This document shows, one piece after another, positions 1-8,323 of a DNA stretch of 64,000 bases. How positions within the stretch are numbered: the stretch's first letter is position 1; each line of letters opens with the position of its first letter. A model generated the notes under the pieces. That model searched no databases. It was given only the letters and a program-made list of their open reading frames with translations, and had not been told where the DNA came from. This stretch comes from Dactylococcopsis salina PCC 8305 (GTDB lineage: Bacteria > Cyanobacteriota > Cyanobacteriia > Cyanobacteriales > Rubidibacteraceae), in contig NC_019780.1 of NCBI RefSeq assembly GCF_000317615.1, positions 2,377,840 through 2,441,839 on the forward strand, written 5' to 3'. Made by a program: the position numbers and the translations under genes.

Positions 1-44
1 ATGATTGCAGAAACATCCTCACGACGGGCTTCACGAATGATCAA
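1..44 (-). CDS. N-terminal start of a GNAT-type acetyltransferase (partial)
   Basis: The leftward frame begins at a TTG at position 44 and runs off the window start. It reads LIIREARREDVSAI, which is the usual first strand and helix of GNAT N-acetyltransferases (pattern I-R-x-A-x-x-x-D-x-x-A-I). A purine-rich GAGGAAA lies about seven bases before the TTG and supports this start. Only 14 residues are visible, so substrate and family are unknown. The IS607 element at about 100-1945 lies directly upstream and may have displaced the native promoter. Confidence 0.45.
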   Translation of the reverse strand, partial: MIIREARREDVSAI

Positions 45-122
45 ACTGTTTTCCTCTATCACTCAATTTCCCGTTCTGATAAACTTACACAAATTTAACC
101 AAATAGGCTAAACTTGACGTTA

Positions 123-187
123 ACTTCCTGCTTCTTTCCCACAAGGGGCTTTTCCTAGTAACGTCGGCGTTATCTAGTCCACAGGCT
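123..187 (-). ncRNA. TnpB guide-RNA (omega/reRNA) scaffold of the IS607 element
   Basis: This 65-base block lies just past the tnpB stop, where TnpB systems encode the 3' scaffold of their guide RNA. Read leftward it runs from AGCCTGTGGACT through AACGCCGACGTT and AGGAAAAGCCC to GAAAGAAGCAGGAAGT. An almost identical block occurs without any transposase at 24952-25015, so the segment is conserved as a unit and its end at GGAAGT is well defined. In TnpB systems generally the guide follows the scaffold, here at positions below 123. RNA function is inferred from position and conservation. Confidence 0.6.
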
Positions 188-195
188 TCTTCTAT

Positions 196-1295
196 TTATA
201 CGAGCGAACTGCCCGCAAAAGACAAATTAATACTTGCATTTAGGTCTCGGTCACAACTAAAACCACAGCTTTCACACTGAAAAGTTCTTTCTGACAAGGA
301 TAGTTTTTCTTTTACTGTCCCACAGTTAGAACAAGTTTTAGAAGAGGGAAACCATCTGTCAACAATGATTAATTGAGAACCAAAAAGTTGACACTTATAC
401 TCTAGCTGACGACGGAACTCATAGAAGCCCATATCTGCGATCGCTTTAGCCAGTTTGTGGTTAGCTAACATTCCTTTGACGTTTAAGTCTTCAATAACAA
501 TCTTGCTGTGGTTCTTGAGTCGCGATAAGTCGTCAACTTATGAAGTACGTCTTTACGAATGTTGGCTATCTTTCGATGAAGTCTAGCCATCTTAATCTGA
601 GCTTTCTTCCAATTTTTAGAACCTCGTTCCTTATGGCGATTTAAGTATTGAAGACGAGAGAGTTTTGCTTCAAACTTCCGATAAGACTTAGCACCTTCAA
701 ATCCCTCACCAGTAGATAGTGTTGCTAAAGTTTTGACACCAAGATCAACCCCGACAATCTCGTGAGCTTTTGGTGTATTTTTAACCTCAACTTCAATTTT
801 AAAAGAGACAAACCATCTATCTGCTGTGCGAGAAATCGTAATTGTTTTTGGGTTAATACCTTGAGGAAGTCTCTCAAAAGTTCTTACCCAACCAATTTTG
901 GGAAGTTTGACATGAAAATGATCAATCTTGATGCTTCCATCTAAAGTAAAACTGTCATTCCTACCTTTTTTCTTAAACCTCGGAGGTTTTGAAACACCAC
1001 TAAAACATCGTTTCCATGCTTCTCTGAGATGCAAACAAGCAAATTGAGGAGCGGATTTAGAGACTTCGTAATACCAAAGATTTTTGGGTTTACATAGAGC
1101 GACTAATAACTTGTGAAGTTCAATTGCTGAAGGAAACTTAAGTTTGTCATCAGGATTTGCTTTGTTATAGTCAAGAATGAACTTAGTTAACGACAATCCC
1201 CAGTTATAAGCATGACGAGCAACTCCTGCGTGTTTAGCACAAAGAGTTTTTTGTTGATTATTAAGGTCTAATTCAGTCTTAAACGAGATGATCAT
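196..1295 (-). pseudogene. tnpB: IS607-associated TnpB nuclease, single frameshift
   Basis: TnpB proteins are RNA-guided RuvC-like nucleases of IS200/IS605 and IS607 elements. The first part (1295 to 483) carries the N-terminal domain and the first RuvC aspartate in GVDLGVKTL. The second part (from 471) carries the four-cysteine zinc finger CSNC..CESC and the last RuvC motif DRDLNAS. Between them the reading frame shifts at about 521-524. Read across the shift, the sequence restores RLKNHSKIVIEDLNVKG with the catalytic glutamate. One small deletion therefore inactivated the gene and the rest still reads well, which suggests recent loss. Confidence 0.88.
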
Positions 1296-1900
1296 TTTAA
1301 GTCTTTAGCTACCTCTTTTAACTCTTGGACAATTTGTTTATTTTTATCACTTCTCGAACCGTATAATCTAGCTGAAAATACGGTTATAATTTCTAGAACA
1401 TCTTTAGTTAGCTCCTCTTCAAAGGTTGAGTCTTCGCTGCGGTTAATAATAACAACTTCCGTTCCAAAAATTTCACAAAGGGTAAAAATTAAATCACCAC
1501 CTAGTCTTAATAACCTGTCTTTGTGAGTTAATACTAATCGTTCTACTTGATAGGAACAGATTAACTTAATTAATCTGATTAATCCTTTCTTGCGATAATT
1601 AATCCCAGAACCTAAGTCAGATATTAACTCGTAAGACCAGCCATTTTTAGAACAGAAAGACTCTAAAACAATTTCTTGTCTCTTCAGGTCTTCTTTTTGG
1701 TCATTACTGCTAACACGGGCGTAAGCAACAGTTAAAGAAGCATCTTTGTTTTTACCCAAGAGTTCCGACACCTCGAACCGACGATGGTTTCCTTCAGTAC
1801 GGACTGCTTTGATCCGTCCTTCCGATTCCCACCTGCGAATGGTTCTTGTGGAAACACCTAAGAGTTCTGCTGCTTCAGAAACCGTAACTAGATTAGACAT
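1292..1900 (-). CDS. tnpA: IS607 transposase TnpA, serine recombinase
   Basis: The 202-residue protein starts with a MerR-like helix-turn-helix (residues 1-50: TVSEAAELLGVSTRTIRRWE) followed by a small serine-recombinase domain. The catalytic serine lies in AYARVSSNDQ (about residues 59-68), and THKDRLLRLG matches the conserved resolvase arginine region. TnpA of this type excises and inserts IS607 elements through a double-stranded circle. Its stop overlaps the tnpB start, so the two genes are probably translated together. Length and motifs are complete, so the recombinase may still be active although its partner is broken. Confidence 0.92.
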   Translation of the reverse strand: MSNLVTVSEAAELLGVSTRTIRRWESEGRIKAVRTEGNHRRFEVSELLGKNKDASLTVAYARVSSNDQKEDLKRQEIVLESFCSKNGWSYELISDLGSGINYRKKGLIRLIKLICSYQVERLVLTHKDRLLRLGGDLIFTLCEIFGTEVVIINRSEDSTFEEELTKDVLEIITVFSARLYGSRSDKNKQIVQELKEVAKDLK

Positions 1901-1977
1901 ATACTGGTTAAATCTGTGTGTTTGTTTAAGTATAACAGACTTTATTCAAGTTTTAACTTTCTGTGTGTTTCCCTATA

Positions 1978-2721
1978 TTAACGATCGAGAAACTTCAAAT
2001 ATTGCTCACTTAACGCCTTCACCGCCACCTGATATAACTGCTTTCCATGTTCAGGAGTTGCCAATCCTGGATTTGACCCCATTCTCCCATCAGGATAATG
2101 ACGGCGGAAATCTTCGGCGCTGTAAATGGGATGTCCTGAAGCCACTTCTTTGTCTAAAAACGCCGATTTAATCGCCTCTGGATACACAAACTGAGTCACC
2201 GCCACCTCGCTTGGTGTCGCATGAGAACCTTCTTCCTCTCCATATAATTCTTTCGCTAACTGATAAACTTCTCGACACATGAACCAGTTAGCAACATTAC
2301 AACGCACCTGATCCGCGTGCGGTAATTTTAAGTTTGCTAAATGTGCATAAGTTTGGGAAAAAGCGGCTTTCAATGTTGCAATATTCCCACCATGACCATT
2401 AATAAAAAAGAAACGCTGAAATCCTGCAGCCGCTAAACTGCTAACAGTATCTTGGGTGACTTGAATCAGAGTTGTCGGTTGTAAGCTAATGCTACCAGGG
2501 AACGCTAAATGATGTAACGCCATGCCAATGTTTACCGTTGGCGCAACTAACGCACCTGTGGCTTCTCCTACGCCTTTCGCAATCACTTCCGCACAAATGG
2601 CATCAGTTCCAATGAGTCCCGTTGGCCCATGTTGTTCTGTTGAACCAATGGGAATGATGATTCCTTGATTCTGTTCTAAGTATTCTTCGACTTCTTGCCA
2701 AGTTTGTAAATGTAGCAGCAT
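1978..2721 (-). CDS. Creatininase-family amidohydrolase
   Basis: The 247-residue protein matches the creatininase fold: IIPIGSTEQHGPTGLIGTDA near residues 22-41 holds the metal-binding Glu, His and Asp, and FINGHGGN near 105-112 is the second signature. Family members hydrolyse cyclic or linear amides using two metal ions. Cyanobacterial members have not been tied to creatinine, so the real substrate is unknown. It starts at ATG 2721 and stands alone between the IS607 element and the rhodanese gene. The hairpin at 2757-2775 separates it from the upstream gene. Confidence 0.85.
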   Translation of the reverse strand: MLLHLQTWQEVEEYLEQNQGIIIPIGSTEQHGPTGLIGTDAICAEVIAKGVGEATGALVAPTVNIGMALHHLAFPGSISLQPTTLIQVTQDTVSSLAAAGFQRFFFINGHGGNIATLKAAFSQTYAHLANLKLPHADQVRCNVANWFMCREVYQLAKELYGEEEGSHATPSEVAVTQFVYPEAIKSAFLDKEVASGHPIYSAEDFRRHYPDGRMGSNPGLATPEHGKQLYQVAVKALSEQYLKFLDR

Positions 2722-2756
2722 AAATGATTATTTTGATTATCTTCCACACAAAATAA

Positions 2757-2775
2757 GGGCGAACCTGATTCGCCC
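2757..2775 (-). terminator. Hairpin, probable terminator of the rhodanese gene
   Basis: GGGCGAA and TTCGCCC form a seven-base-pair stem with a five-base loop. Read leftward the stem is followed by TTATTTTGT, a weak T-tract. It lies downstream of the leftward rhodanese gene and just before the creatininase gene, which fits a terminator between two transcription units. Confidence 0.5.
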
Positions 2776-2938
2776 CTCAATTCACAGTTTATTTTATCGG
2801 TTTAAATAGGGTTTGCTGTTGGGAAGCTGAAAGGTTTGCCAAATAAGGATTTGAGGCGATTAAGATATGAGTTAAAATGCAAGCTCATTGATTATTCAAT
2901 CGTCAAAACCCTAAATTCCTACCGATCAATTAACCCTC

Positions 2939-3062
2939 TTGCCTCTTGCCTTTTGCCTTTTGCCTTTTGCCTTTTGCCTTTTGCCTCTTGCCTTTTGCCT
3001 TTTGCCTTTTGCCTAAGGCAACTTGCCTAAGGCAACTTGCCTTTTGCCTAAGGCAACTTGCC
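2939..3062. repeat. Heptamer tandem repeat, TTGCCTT type
   Basis: About 124 bases made of units such as TTGCCTT, TTGCCTC and CTAAGGCAAC. The array ends at the stop codon of the rhodanese gene. The same heptamer in the other orientation (GGCAAGA, GGCAAAA) occurs at 27861-27908 and 32534-32582. It is a short tandem repeat of the kind common in cyanobacterial intergenic DNA. Open frames across it are artefacts of the repeat. Confidence 0.9.
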
Positions 3063-3431
3063 TTAAGCGACAGTGGAAATCGCTTCTACAGGATATTCTG
3101 CCGCTCTCCACGCACCGAGTCCACCAGTTACTTCTGCGATGCGGTTGAAACCTGCTTCTCTTAAACGAGTGGCTGCCGCTGCGGTTTCTTCGTCTGTGTC
3201 AGAATAGACATAAATGTCGCGATCGCGCTCTAGACTCGCTTCCGCACGTCCCACTAGGTCTTCTGCTGGGATGGAAATCGCGCCCATGATGTGACCTTGA
3301 TTAAAGGTTGCTCGATCGCGCACATCAACGATGGTGAGAGCAGGTTCACCCCAATCAAGGCGGCTTTTGAGATCATAAACGCGAGATTTCTCCTTAAAAG
3401 ATGCTGGCTGCGGAAATAATCCAGATGTCAT
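3063..3431 (-). CDS. Rhodanese-like protein lacking the catalytic cysteine
   Basis: A single rhodanese domain of 122 residues: IVDVRDRATFNQGHIMGAISIP at about 34-55 is the usual first half (in the protein these motifs are IVDVRD and GHIMGA). The active-site loop normally contains a cysteine that carries the persulfide; here the loop reads YVYSDTDEE, with serine near position 77 where cysteine is expected. Sulfurtransferase activity is therefore unlikely and a binding or regulatory role is more plausible. The start ATG at 3431 has GAAAGGGG upstream. The gene is expressed alone, with a hairpin about 290 bases downstream. Confidence 0.82.
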   Translation of the reverse strand: MTSGLFPQPASFKEKSRVYDLKSRLDWGEPALTIVDVRDRATFNQGHIMGAISIPAEDLVGRAEASLERDRDIYVYSDTDEETAAAATRLREAGFNRIAEVTGGLGAWRAAEYPVEAISTVA

Positions 3432-3546
3432 TTTTTTACCCCTTTCTTATAGCTGTTATTCACAATGTAACAACTATTTCACATTTCGCAACATTTTTTT
3501 GCAAATTGTTTGACAAAATATGTCTAAAGGTGTAATAGATACAACC

Positions 3547-5463
3547 TTAAGAGGAAACCGAAGCCGATCGACGACGACGACGACGACCGCGAAAATCTTG
3601 TTTCACCTCAACGCCATTACCATTACCATTACCATTGTTGTCGCTAGAGTTACTCTTCACGGGTTGCGGAAGTTTACCATTGCTTTTCGCTTTTACTTGC
3701 TTCCCTCTTGGGGTTTGTAACAAACAGACGGTTGTGGGTTGACTTTTCAACTCCCGTCGCAACATTCGCTTCAAACCTGTTTCAATCTCAACTTTTAATC
3801 CTGTCCAGTCGATATCAGTGTCAATGGGTTTCCCGTTACCATTGGTGGCTAAATTTCCCCAATATTTCTCAATGGTTTGTTCCACACTACGGACAATCAA
3901 ATCGGTAATTTTTGCTGGCGCGAGGGGACTGACGACACCACGAAGATTAACTTCTGGCTGCGCTAAAACTTCACCATTTGACCCCACAGCAACCGCAACG
4001 GTAATTAAACCATCTAAAGCCAGTTGCTGACGTTCACTCATAATATCTTTGTGAACAATACCCGAATGATCGACTAATTCAATTCCTGATTGAACCTGAT
4101 CGGTTACCTGAATCCGATCGCGCGACAGTTCTACCACATCACCATTGTTAATAATGACCATGTTTTCTTTGGGAATCCCCATCTGATGCGCCATTCCTGC
4201 GTGTTTCACCAACATCCGATGTTCGCCGTGAAACGGAACAAAGAATTTCGGTTTCGTTAACGCTAACATTAACTTGTGATCTTCCTGTGAACCGTGTCCC
4301 GACACATGAATCCCTAACTGGCGACCGTAAATCACTTTTGCGCCGATCATCATCAGTCGATCGATCGTGTTAACCACTGCGATCGTATTGCCAGGAATGG
4401 GATTCGCGGAAAACACAACGGTATCATTGGGTTTAATTCTCACCTGACGGTGTTCTCCTTTAGAAATCCTGGTCAACGCCGCCATGGTTTCCCCTTGAGA
4501 ACCAGTCGTCAGAATCACCACTCGTTCATCGGGAATTTTATTTAATTCTTTTAAGGGGACAAACAAATCATCGGGACATTTGATATATCCTAAATTACGA
4601 GCATGAGCGATGACATTCAGCATCGATCGACCCACAACTCCCACGACACGGTTATGTTTTTGTGCTAAATCTAGAATAATGCTCACCCGATGTACAGAAG
4701 ACGCAAACGTAGTGAGGAATAAGCGCCCCTCCGCTTCGGCAAAAACGCGATCGAGATTTGGTCGGACTGACTCCTCAGAAGGCGTGTGTCCAGGGCTTTC
4801 TGCGTTGGTAGAATCACTCAATAAACATAACACCCCTTTCTCCCCATATTCGGCGAGACGATGGAAATCAAAATGTTCCCCATCCACTGGCGTATGATCC
4901 ACCTTGAAATCTCCTGTATGAATGACCACACCGAGAGGAGTTGTCATCGCCACACAGCAACTATCCGCGATGGAATGGGTGTTGCGAATAAACTCCACCG
5001 AAAACGCACTACCGAGTTTAACGGTTTCACGGGGAAGCACGGGTTTTAAGATGGTTTGATCCGCGATTCCCGCTTCTTCTAGCTTATTTTGCAATAACGC
5101 CAAAGCCAGACGGGGGCCATAAATCACTGGAATCTCAAACTGTTTAAGATGATAAACAATGCCACCAATATGGTCTTCATGGCCATGAGTGACAATCATT
5201 CCTTTAATTTTGTGCTGGTTTTCCCGTAAATAAGTCATGTCGGGTAAAACCACATTAATTCCGTGCATTCCCTCATCAGGAAAACCGATTCCCGCATCCA
5301 ATAGGATCATTTCCTCTTCATATTCAATGATGCAGGTATTTTTTCCGATTTCGTGCAATCCACCGAGAGGAATAATTCTCAAGTTAGATTGTGATTCATT
5401 GTTACTCATGGGTTGTTTCTTTTTGATGATTGGTTTGTTTTGATTTTTGATTGGTTGAGACAT
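3547..5463 (-). CDS. rnj: Ribonuclease J
   Basis: The 638-residue protein has a metallo-beta-lactamase domain with the zinc motif THGHEDHIGG near residues 93-102, then a beta-CASP domain (TTGSQGE, SGHGSQED, PFHGEHRM) and a C-terminal domain. RNase J combines endonuclease and 5'-3' exonuclease activity in RNA decay and maturation. The N-terminal 20 residues are Lys/Gln-rich and look like an extension; an internal ATG (residue 19) is an alternative start. The tail is basic and ends in a run of arginines, often seen in RNA-binding tails. It follows dapA by 115 bases, the usual cyanobacterial order asd-dapA-rnj. Confidence 0.95.
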   Translation of the reverse strand: MSQPIKNQNKPIIKKKQPMSNNESQSNLRIIPLGGLHEIGKNTCIIEYEEEMILLDAGIGFPDEGMHGINVVLPDMTYLRENQHKIKGMIVTHGHEDHIGGIVYHLKQFEIPVIYGPRLALALLQNKLEEAGIADQTILKPVLPRETVKLGSAFSVEFIRNTHSIADSCCVAMTTPLGVVIHTGDFKVDHTPVDGEHFDFHRLAEYGEKGVLCLLSDSTNAESPGHTPSEESVRPNLDRVFAEAEGRLFLTTFASSVHRVSIILDLAQKHNRVVGVVGRSMLNVIAHARNLGYIKCPDDLFVPLKELNKIPDERVVILTTGSQGETMAALTRISKGEHRQVRIKPNDTVVFSANPIPGNTIAVVNTIDRLMMIGAKVIYGRQLGIHVSGHGSQEDHKLMLALTKPKFFVPFHGEHRMLVKHAGMAHQMGIPKENMVIINNGDVVELSRDRIQVTDQVQSGIELVDHSGIVHKDIMSERQQLALDGLITVAVAVGSNGEVLAQPEVNLRGVVSPLAPAKITDLIVRSVEQTIEKYWGNLATNGNGKPIDTDIDWTGLKVEIETGLKRMLRRELKSQPTTVCLLQTPRGKQVKAKSNGKLPQPVKSNSSDNNGNGNGNGVEVKQDFRGRRRRRRSASVSS

Positions 5464-5578
5464 TGTTAATGAAACGTCTTTAACTTTTGGTTTGATGATG
5501 TAGCAGTAACTGTAATGATCCTTTTCACTACAGTTGAAGGATGAATAAACACTTAATAACGCGATCGAGGCGCAGGGA

Positions 5579-6469
5579 TTAAAGTAACGATAGCTTGGTT
5601 AATACGTCCTTTAATTGGGTTTCTAATTCTGGTGGTAATTCCGATAACGGCGATCGTAGCGCACCGACATCCCACCCTTGTAATCTCAATGCTGTTTTGA
5701 CGGGAATTGGATTCGTAGATAAAAATAACGCCCGAAATAACGGAAACAATTTGAGATGAATCTCTTGGGCTACTGCCAATTTACCACTTTTAAACTCAGT
5801 AATCATCTGTTGCAATTGTAACCCCACCAGATGACTTGCCACACTGACGACACCTGTTCCTCCTACCGCGAGTAGGGGTAACGTCAGAGAATCATCTCCC
5901 GAATAAATCCCAAATTCAGGAGGAGTAGAAGCGCGAATTGTGGAAACTTGGTCTAAATCACCACTGGCTTCTTTAATCGCTACGATATTCTCTAGTTTAG
6001 CTAATTTGGCGACGGTTGTCGGCTCTAAATTCCGTCCTGTGCGACCAGGGATATTATAGAGCATCATCGGTAAATCGGGGCTAGATTGCGCGATCGCGCT
6101 AAAGTGTTGATAGAGTCCTTCCTGTGGCGGTTTGCTGTAATAGGGAACGACTTGCAACGTTCCCTCTACCCCCAATTTTGCCGCTTTTTTCGTCGCTTCG
6201 ATCGCCTCATGGGTGGAATTAGAACCCGTTCCCGCCATTACCTTTCCTCGATTCCCCACCGCTTTCTGTACCACTTGAAATAACTCGTATTCTTCTTCCC
6301 AAGTGAGCGTAGGAGACTCGCCAGTTGTTCCACAAACCACTAACGTTTCTGTGCCATGACTGACTAAATAATCCGCTAACTGTTCCACAACGGGATAATT
6401 CACCGCTCCTTCTGCTGTCAAAGGAGTTACCATTGCTGTTAGCACCTGTCCAAAGTCCACACTTGTCAT
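5579..6469 (-). CDS. dapA: 4-hydroxy-tetrahydrodipicolinate synthase
   Basis: DapA condenses pyruvate with aspartate semialdehyde in lysine and diaminopimelate synthesis. The 296-residue length is standard. Visible motifs are [12 protein letters not shown] (about 44-55), the tyrosine motif [10 protein letters not shown] (about 139-148) and the Schiff-base lysine in VAIKEASGD (about 164-172). It lies 31 bases after asd, which makes its substrate, so the two are very likely cotranscribed. RNase J follows on the same strand. Confidence 0.97.
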   Translation of the reverse strand: MTSVDFGQVLTAMVTPLTAEGAVNYPVVEQLADYLVSHGTETLVVCGTTGESPTLTWEEEYELFQVVQKAVGNRGKVMAGTGSNSTHEAIEATKKAAKLGVEGTLQVVPYYSKPPQEGLYQHFSAIAQSSPDLPMMLYNIPGRTGRNLEPTTVAKLAKLENIVAIKEASGDLDQVSTIRASTPPEFGIYSGDDSLTLPLLAVGGTGVVSVASHLVGLQLQQMITEFKSGKLAVAQEIHLKLFPLFRALFLSTNPIPVKTALRLQGWDVGALRSPLSELPPELETQLKDVLTKLSLL

Positions 6470-6500
6470 TGTTGTTGTTTTTTTTTCTCTTCTTGCTTCC

Positions 6501-7544
6501 TTAAACTGACACGGCGGATGCTGTAGTCTTCAATAAATTTTCTTTCACTAATAACTCAGCAATTTGTACCGCATTTAACGCCGCTCCTTTGCGAATTTGA
6601 TCGCCACTTAACCACAACTCTAACCCACAGGGATGAGAAATGTCCTGGCGAATCCGTCCCACAAATACCGCATCTTTTCCCGTTGCTTCGTTCGGCATCG
6701 GAAAATAATTATTCTCCCAATCTTCTCTTAATTCTACCCCTGGAGCTTCAGCTAAAATCGCTTTGGCTTTTCCCACCGCAAAAGGTTCGGCAAATTCTAG
6801 GTTAATCGCTTCGGAATGCGCTCGCAACACGGGAACGCGAACACAAGTGGCGCTAATTCGTAACTGGGAATCGCCAAAAATCTTCCGAGTCTCTTTTACC
6901 ATTTTCATTTCTTCTTGGCAATATCCCTGTTCGTTTAAGGGGGAATTGTGAGGGAAAACATTAAACGCTAGGGGATAGGGAAAAGCAGTGGCGGTGGGCG
7001 TTTCATCATTTAGAATCGCTTGGGCTTGAGTTTTCAATTCTGCCATCGCTTTCGCACCAGCGCCAGAAGCGGATTGATAGGTGGCGACAATCAATCTTTG
7101 TAGCGACTGCACTTGATGTAAGGGGAATACAGCCAGCCCCATTAAAATCGTTGTACAATTGGGATTAGCAATAATCCCTTGATGCTGGGAAGCCGCTTCG
7201 GGGTTAACTTCTGGCACAATCAGAGGAACATTGTCCTCCATGCGAAAGGCGCTGGAATTATCCACCATTACCGCACCCGCATCAACGATCGTTTGCGCCC
7301 AAGTTTTACTGGTTGAACCGCCTGCAGACGCGAGAACTAAATCCACATCTTTAAACGAATCTGCGGTTACTTCCTCTACTGTGAGCGTTTCGCCGCGAAA
7401 GGAAATTTCTTGACCGCTCGATCGAGGCGAAGCCAATAATTTAAGTTTAGCAATGGGGAAATTCCGTTCTTCCAACAGTTGGATAATCTCCGTTCCCACA
7501 GCGCCAGTCGCGCCTAAAATAGCGACATTGATTCCTGCTGACAA
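6501..7544 (-). CDS. asd: Aspartate-semialdehyde dehydrogenase
   Basis: Asd reduces aspartyl phosphate to the semialdehyde that feeds dapA next door. The NADP-binding start reads [13 protein letters not shown], the active-site cysteine is in ANPNCTTI and the catalytic histidine in [11 protein letters not shown]. The frame is open to a TTG at 7607, but I place the start at the TTG at 7544: AAAGGAGG lies nine bases before it and the resulting 347 residues match the family. The longer version would take 21 residues from sequence overlapping the end of an IS605 relic. That relic abuts the leader, so expression may have been altered. Confidence 0.93.
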   Translation of the reverse strand: MSAGINVAILGATGAVGTEIIQLLEERNFPIAKLKLLASPRSSGQEISFRGETLTVEEVTADSFKDVDLVLASAGGSTSKTWAQTIVDAGAVMVDNSSAFRMEDNVPLIVPEVNPEAASQHQGIIANPNCTTILMGLAVFPLHQVQSLQRLIVATYQSASGAGAKAMAELKTQAQAILNDETPTATAFPYPLAFNVFPHNSPLNEQGYCQEEMKMVKETRKIFGDSQLRISATCVRVPVLRAHSEAINLEFAEPFAVGKAKAILAEAPGVELREDWENNYFPMPNEATGKDAVFVGRIRQDISHPCGLELWLSGDQIRKGAALNAVQIAELLVKENLLKTTASAVSV

Positions 7545-7590
7545 ATGTTTGTCCTCCTTTATCGATCGTTTGTTTAACTGAGAATTTGTG

Positions 7591-7726
7591 ACATCCTCCC
7601 TCGACAAATCAAAACAACGACCGCGCTCAGTTACCGATTATGTCGAGGGCTTCCTAGTTACTCCCATTTCTGGGCTTTCACCACTTATCTAGATGGAGTG
7701 AACTCCATCCCCGACAGCCCGATTGC
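7591..7726 (-). other. Right-end relic of an IS200/IS605 element with end hairpin
   Basis: Read leftward after the tnpB stop, the sequence contains GGGGATGGAGTGAACTCCATC-like inverted bases (7695-7715, in both halves) and, at the end, an eight-base inverted pair CCTCGACA / TGTCGAGG (about 7597-7656) around a GC-rich spacer. This fits the structured right end and guide-RNA scaffold of IS200/IS605 tnpB elements. The distal hairpin arm overlaps the upstream extension of the asd frame. No left end was found, so this is a relic. Confidence 0.55.
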
Positions 7727-7922
7727 CTAAGCCGTTTCCTTTCCCACAAGCCCTGCGGTACTAATTTTTTCGATTCCTCGATTTTTTAAGACTTGAGCCG
7801 CTGCCACATCCCGATCTGCTTGATAGCTGCATTCAGGACAATTATGCACTCTGACACTCAAGTCTTTTTTCACATGAACACCACAATTCGGACAAGTTTG
7901 ACTTGATCCCCACTCAAATCGA
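7727..7922 (-). pseudogene. tnpB: C-terminal fragment of IS200/IS605-type TnpB
   Basis: The leftward translation from 7922 to the TAG at 7727 reads FEWGSSQTCPNCG, then CPECSYQADRDVAAAQVLKN and ends in KETA. It holds the zinc-finger cysteine pairs and the last RuvC aspartate (DRDVAAAQ). The preceding 300 or so residues are missing; the upstream DNA is AT-rich and unrelated. Its wording differs from both IS607 TnpB proteins here, so it comes from a third element. Confidence 0.85.
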
Positions 7923-8076
7923 AAAAAATAATAAATAGGAATATGAAATAACTAATAACCAATGTACACCGTCTTTGGCAATGCTACAATGTCCATCTGG
8001 ACGTTAGGCTTGAATCTGAATCAGATCACGGGTGATATTTTCTCGCTCGATCGGGATATTATCTCACGGATGATCA

Positions 8077-8262
8077 ATTACCATCAAACTTCCCTCTTAC
8101 AAAGGGAATTACCATCAAACTTCCCTCTTACAAAGGGAATTACCATCAAACTTCCCTCTTACAAAGGGAATTACCATCAAACTTCCCTCTTACAAAGGGA
8201 ATTACCATCAAACTTCCCTCTTACAAAGGGAATTACCATCAAACTTCCCCCCTTTCAAAGGG
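8077..8262. repeat. 31-bp tandem repeat, six copies, before tig
   Basis: Units start at 8077, 8108, 8139, 8170, 8201 and 8232, each opening with ATTACCATCAAACTTCCCTC and closing with TTACAAAGGGA. The first five are identical by eye. The sixth changes after CAAACTTCCC into the palindromic CCCCCCTTTCAAAGGGGGG element. Each unit contains the inverted pair TTCCCT / AGGGAA. There are no spacers between units. The array ends about 60 bases before the trigger factor start and may lie in its leader. Confidence 0.95.
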
Positions 8263-8278
8263 GGGCTAGGGGGGATAA
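8246..8278. repeat. Palindromic CCCCCCTTT...AGGGGGGAT repeat
   Basis: One copy of a dispersed repeat, CCCCCCTTTCAAAGGGGGG followed by CTAGGGGGGAT. Other copies or close variants lie near 19737, 19853, 30272, 30304, 35520, 57480, 57585, 58022, 62457, 62917, 62953 and 63030. The stem can form a strong hairpin in DNA or RNA. Confidence 0.9.
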
Positions 8279-8323
8279 AAGCAAACCTTAGTTATTTTAT
8301 ATTACCGTTTAGAGAATCTATAG

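Larger units (their letters stand above)
100..1945 (-). mobile_element. IS607-family element, tnpA intact, tnpB frameshifted
   Basis: A leftward tnpA (serine recombinase with MerR-type helix-turn-helix) overlaps the start of tnpB by four bases, the standard IS607 arrangement. The conserved guide-RNA scaffold lies past the tnpB stop at 123-187. IS607 elements have no terminal inverted repeats and make no clear target duplication, so both boundaries are estimates: the left one from the scaffold, the right one from the start of the tnpA leader. Since tnpB is broken, the element could move only by its TnpA. Confidence 0.8.

Noticed and set aside
2836..3164. Two small frames over the TTGCCTT array
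   Set aside because: They are repeats of a few residues created by the array and overlap the rhodanese gene on the other strand.
8077..8262. CRISPR array
   Set aside because: The 31-bp units follow each other directly with no spacers, and no cas genes are near.
7962..8291. 109-residue frame over the 31-bp repeats
   Set aside because: A unit of 31 bases changes frame every copy; the frame is open only because the unit lacks stops.
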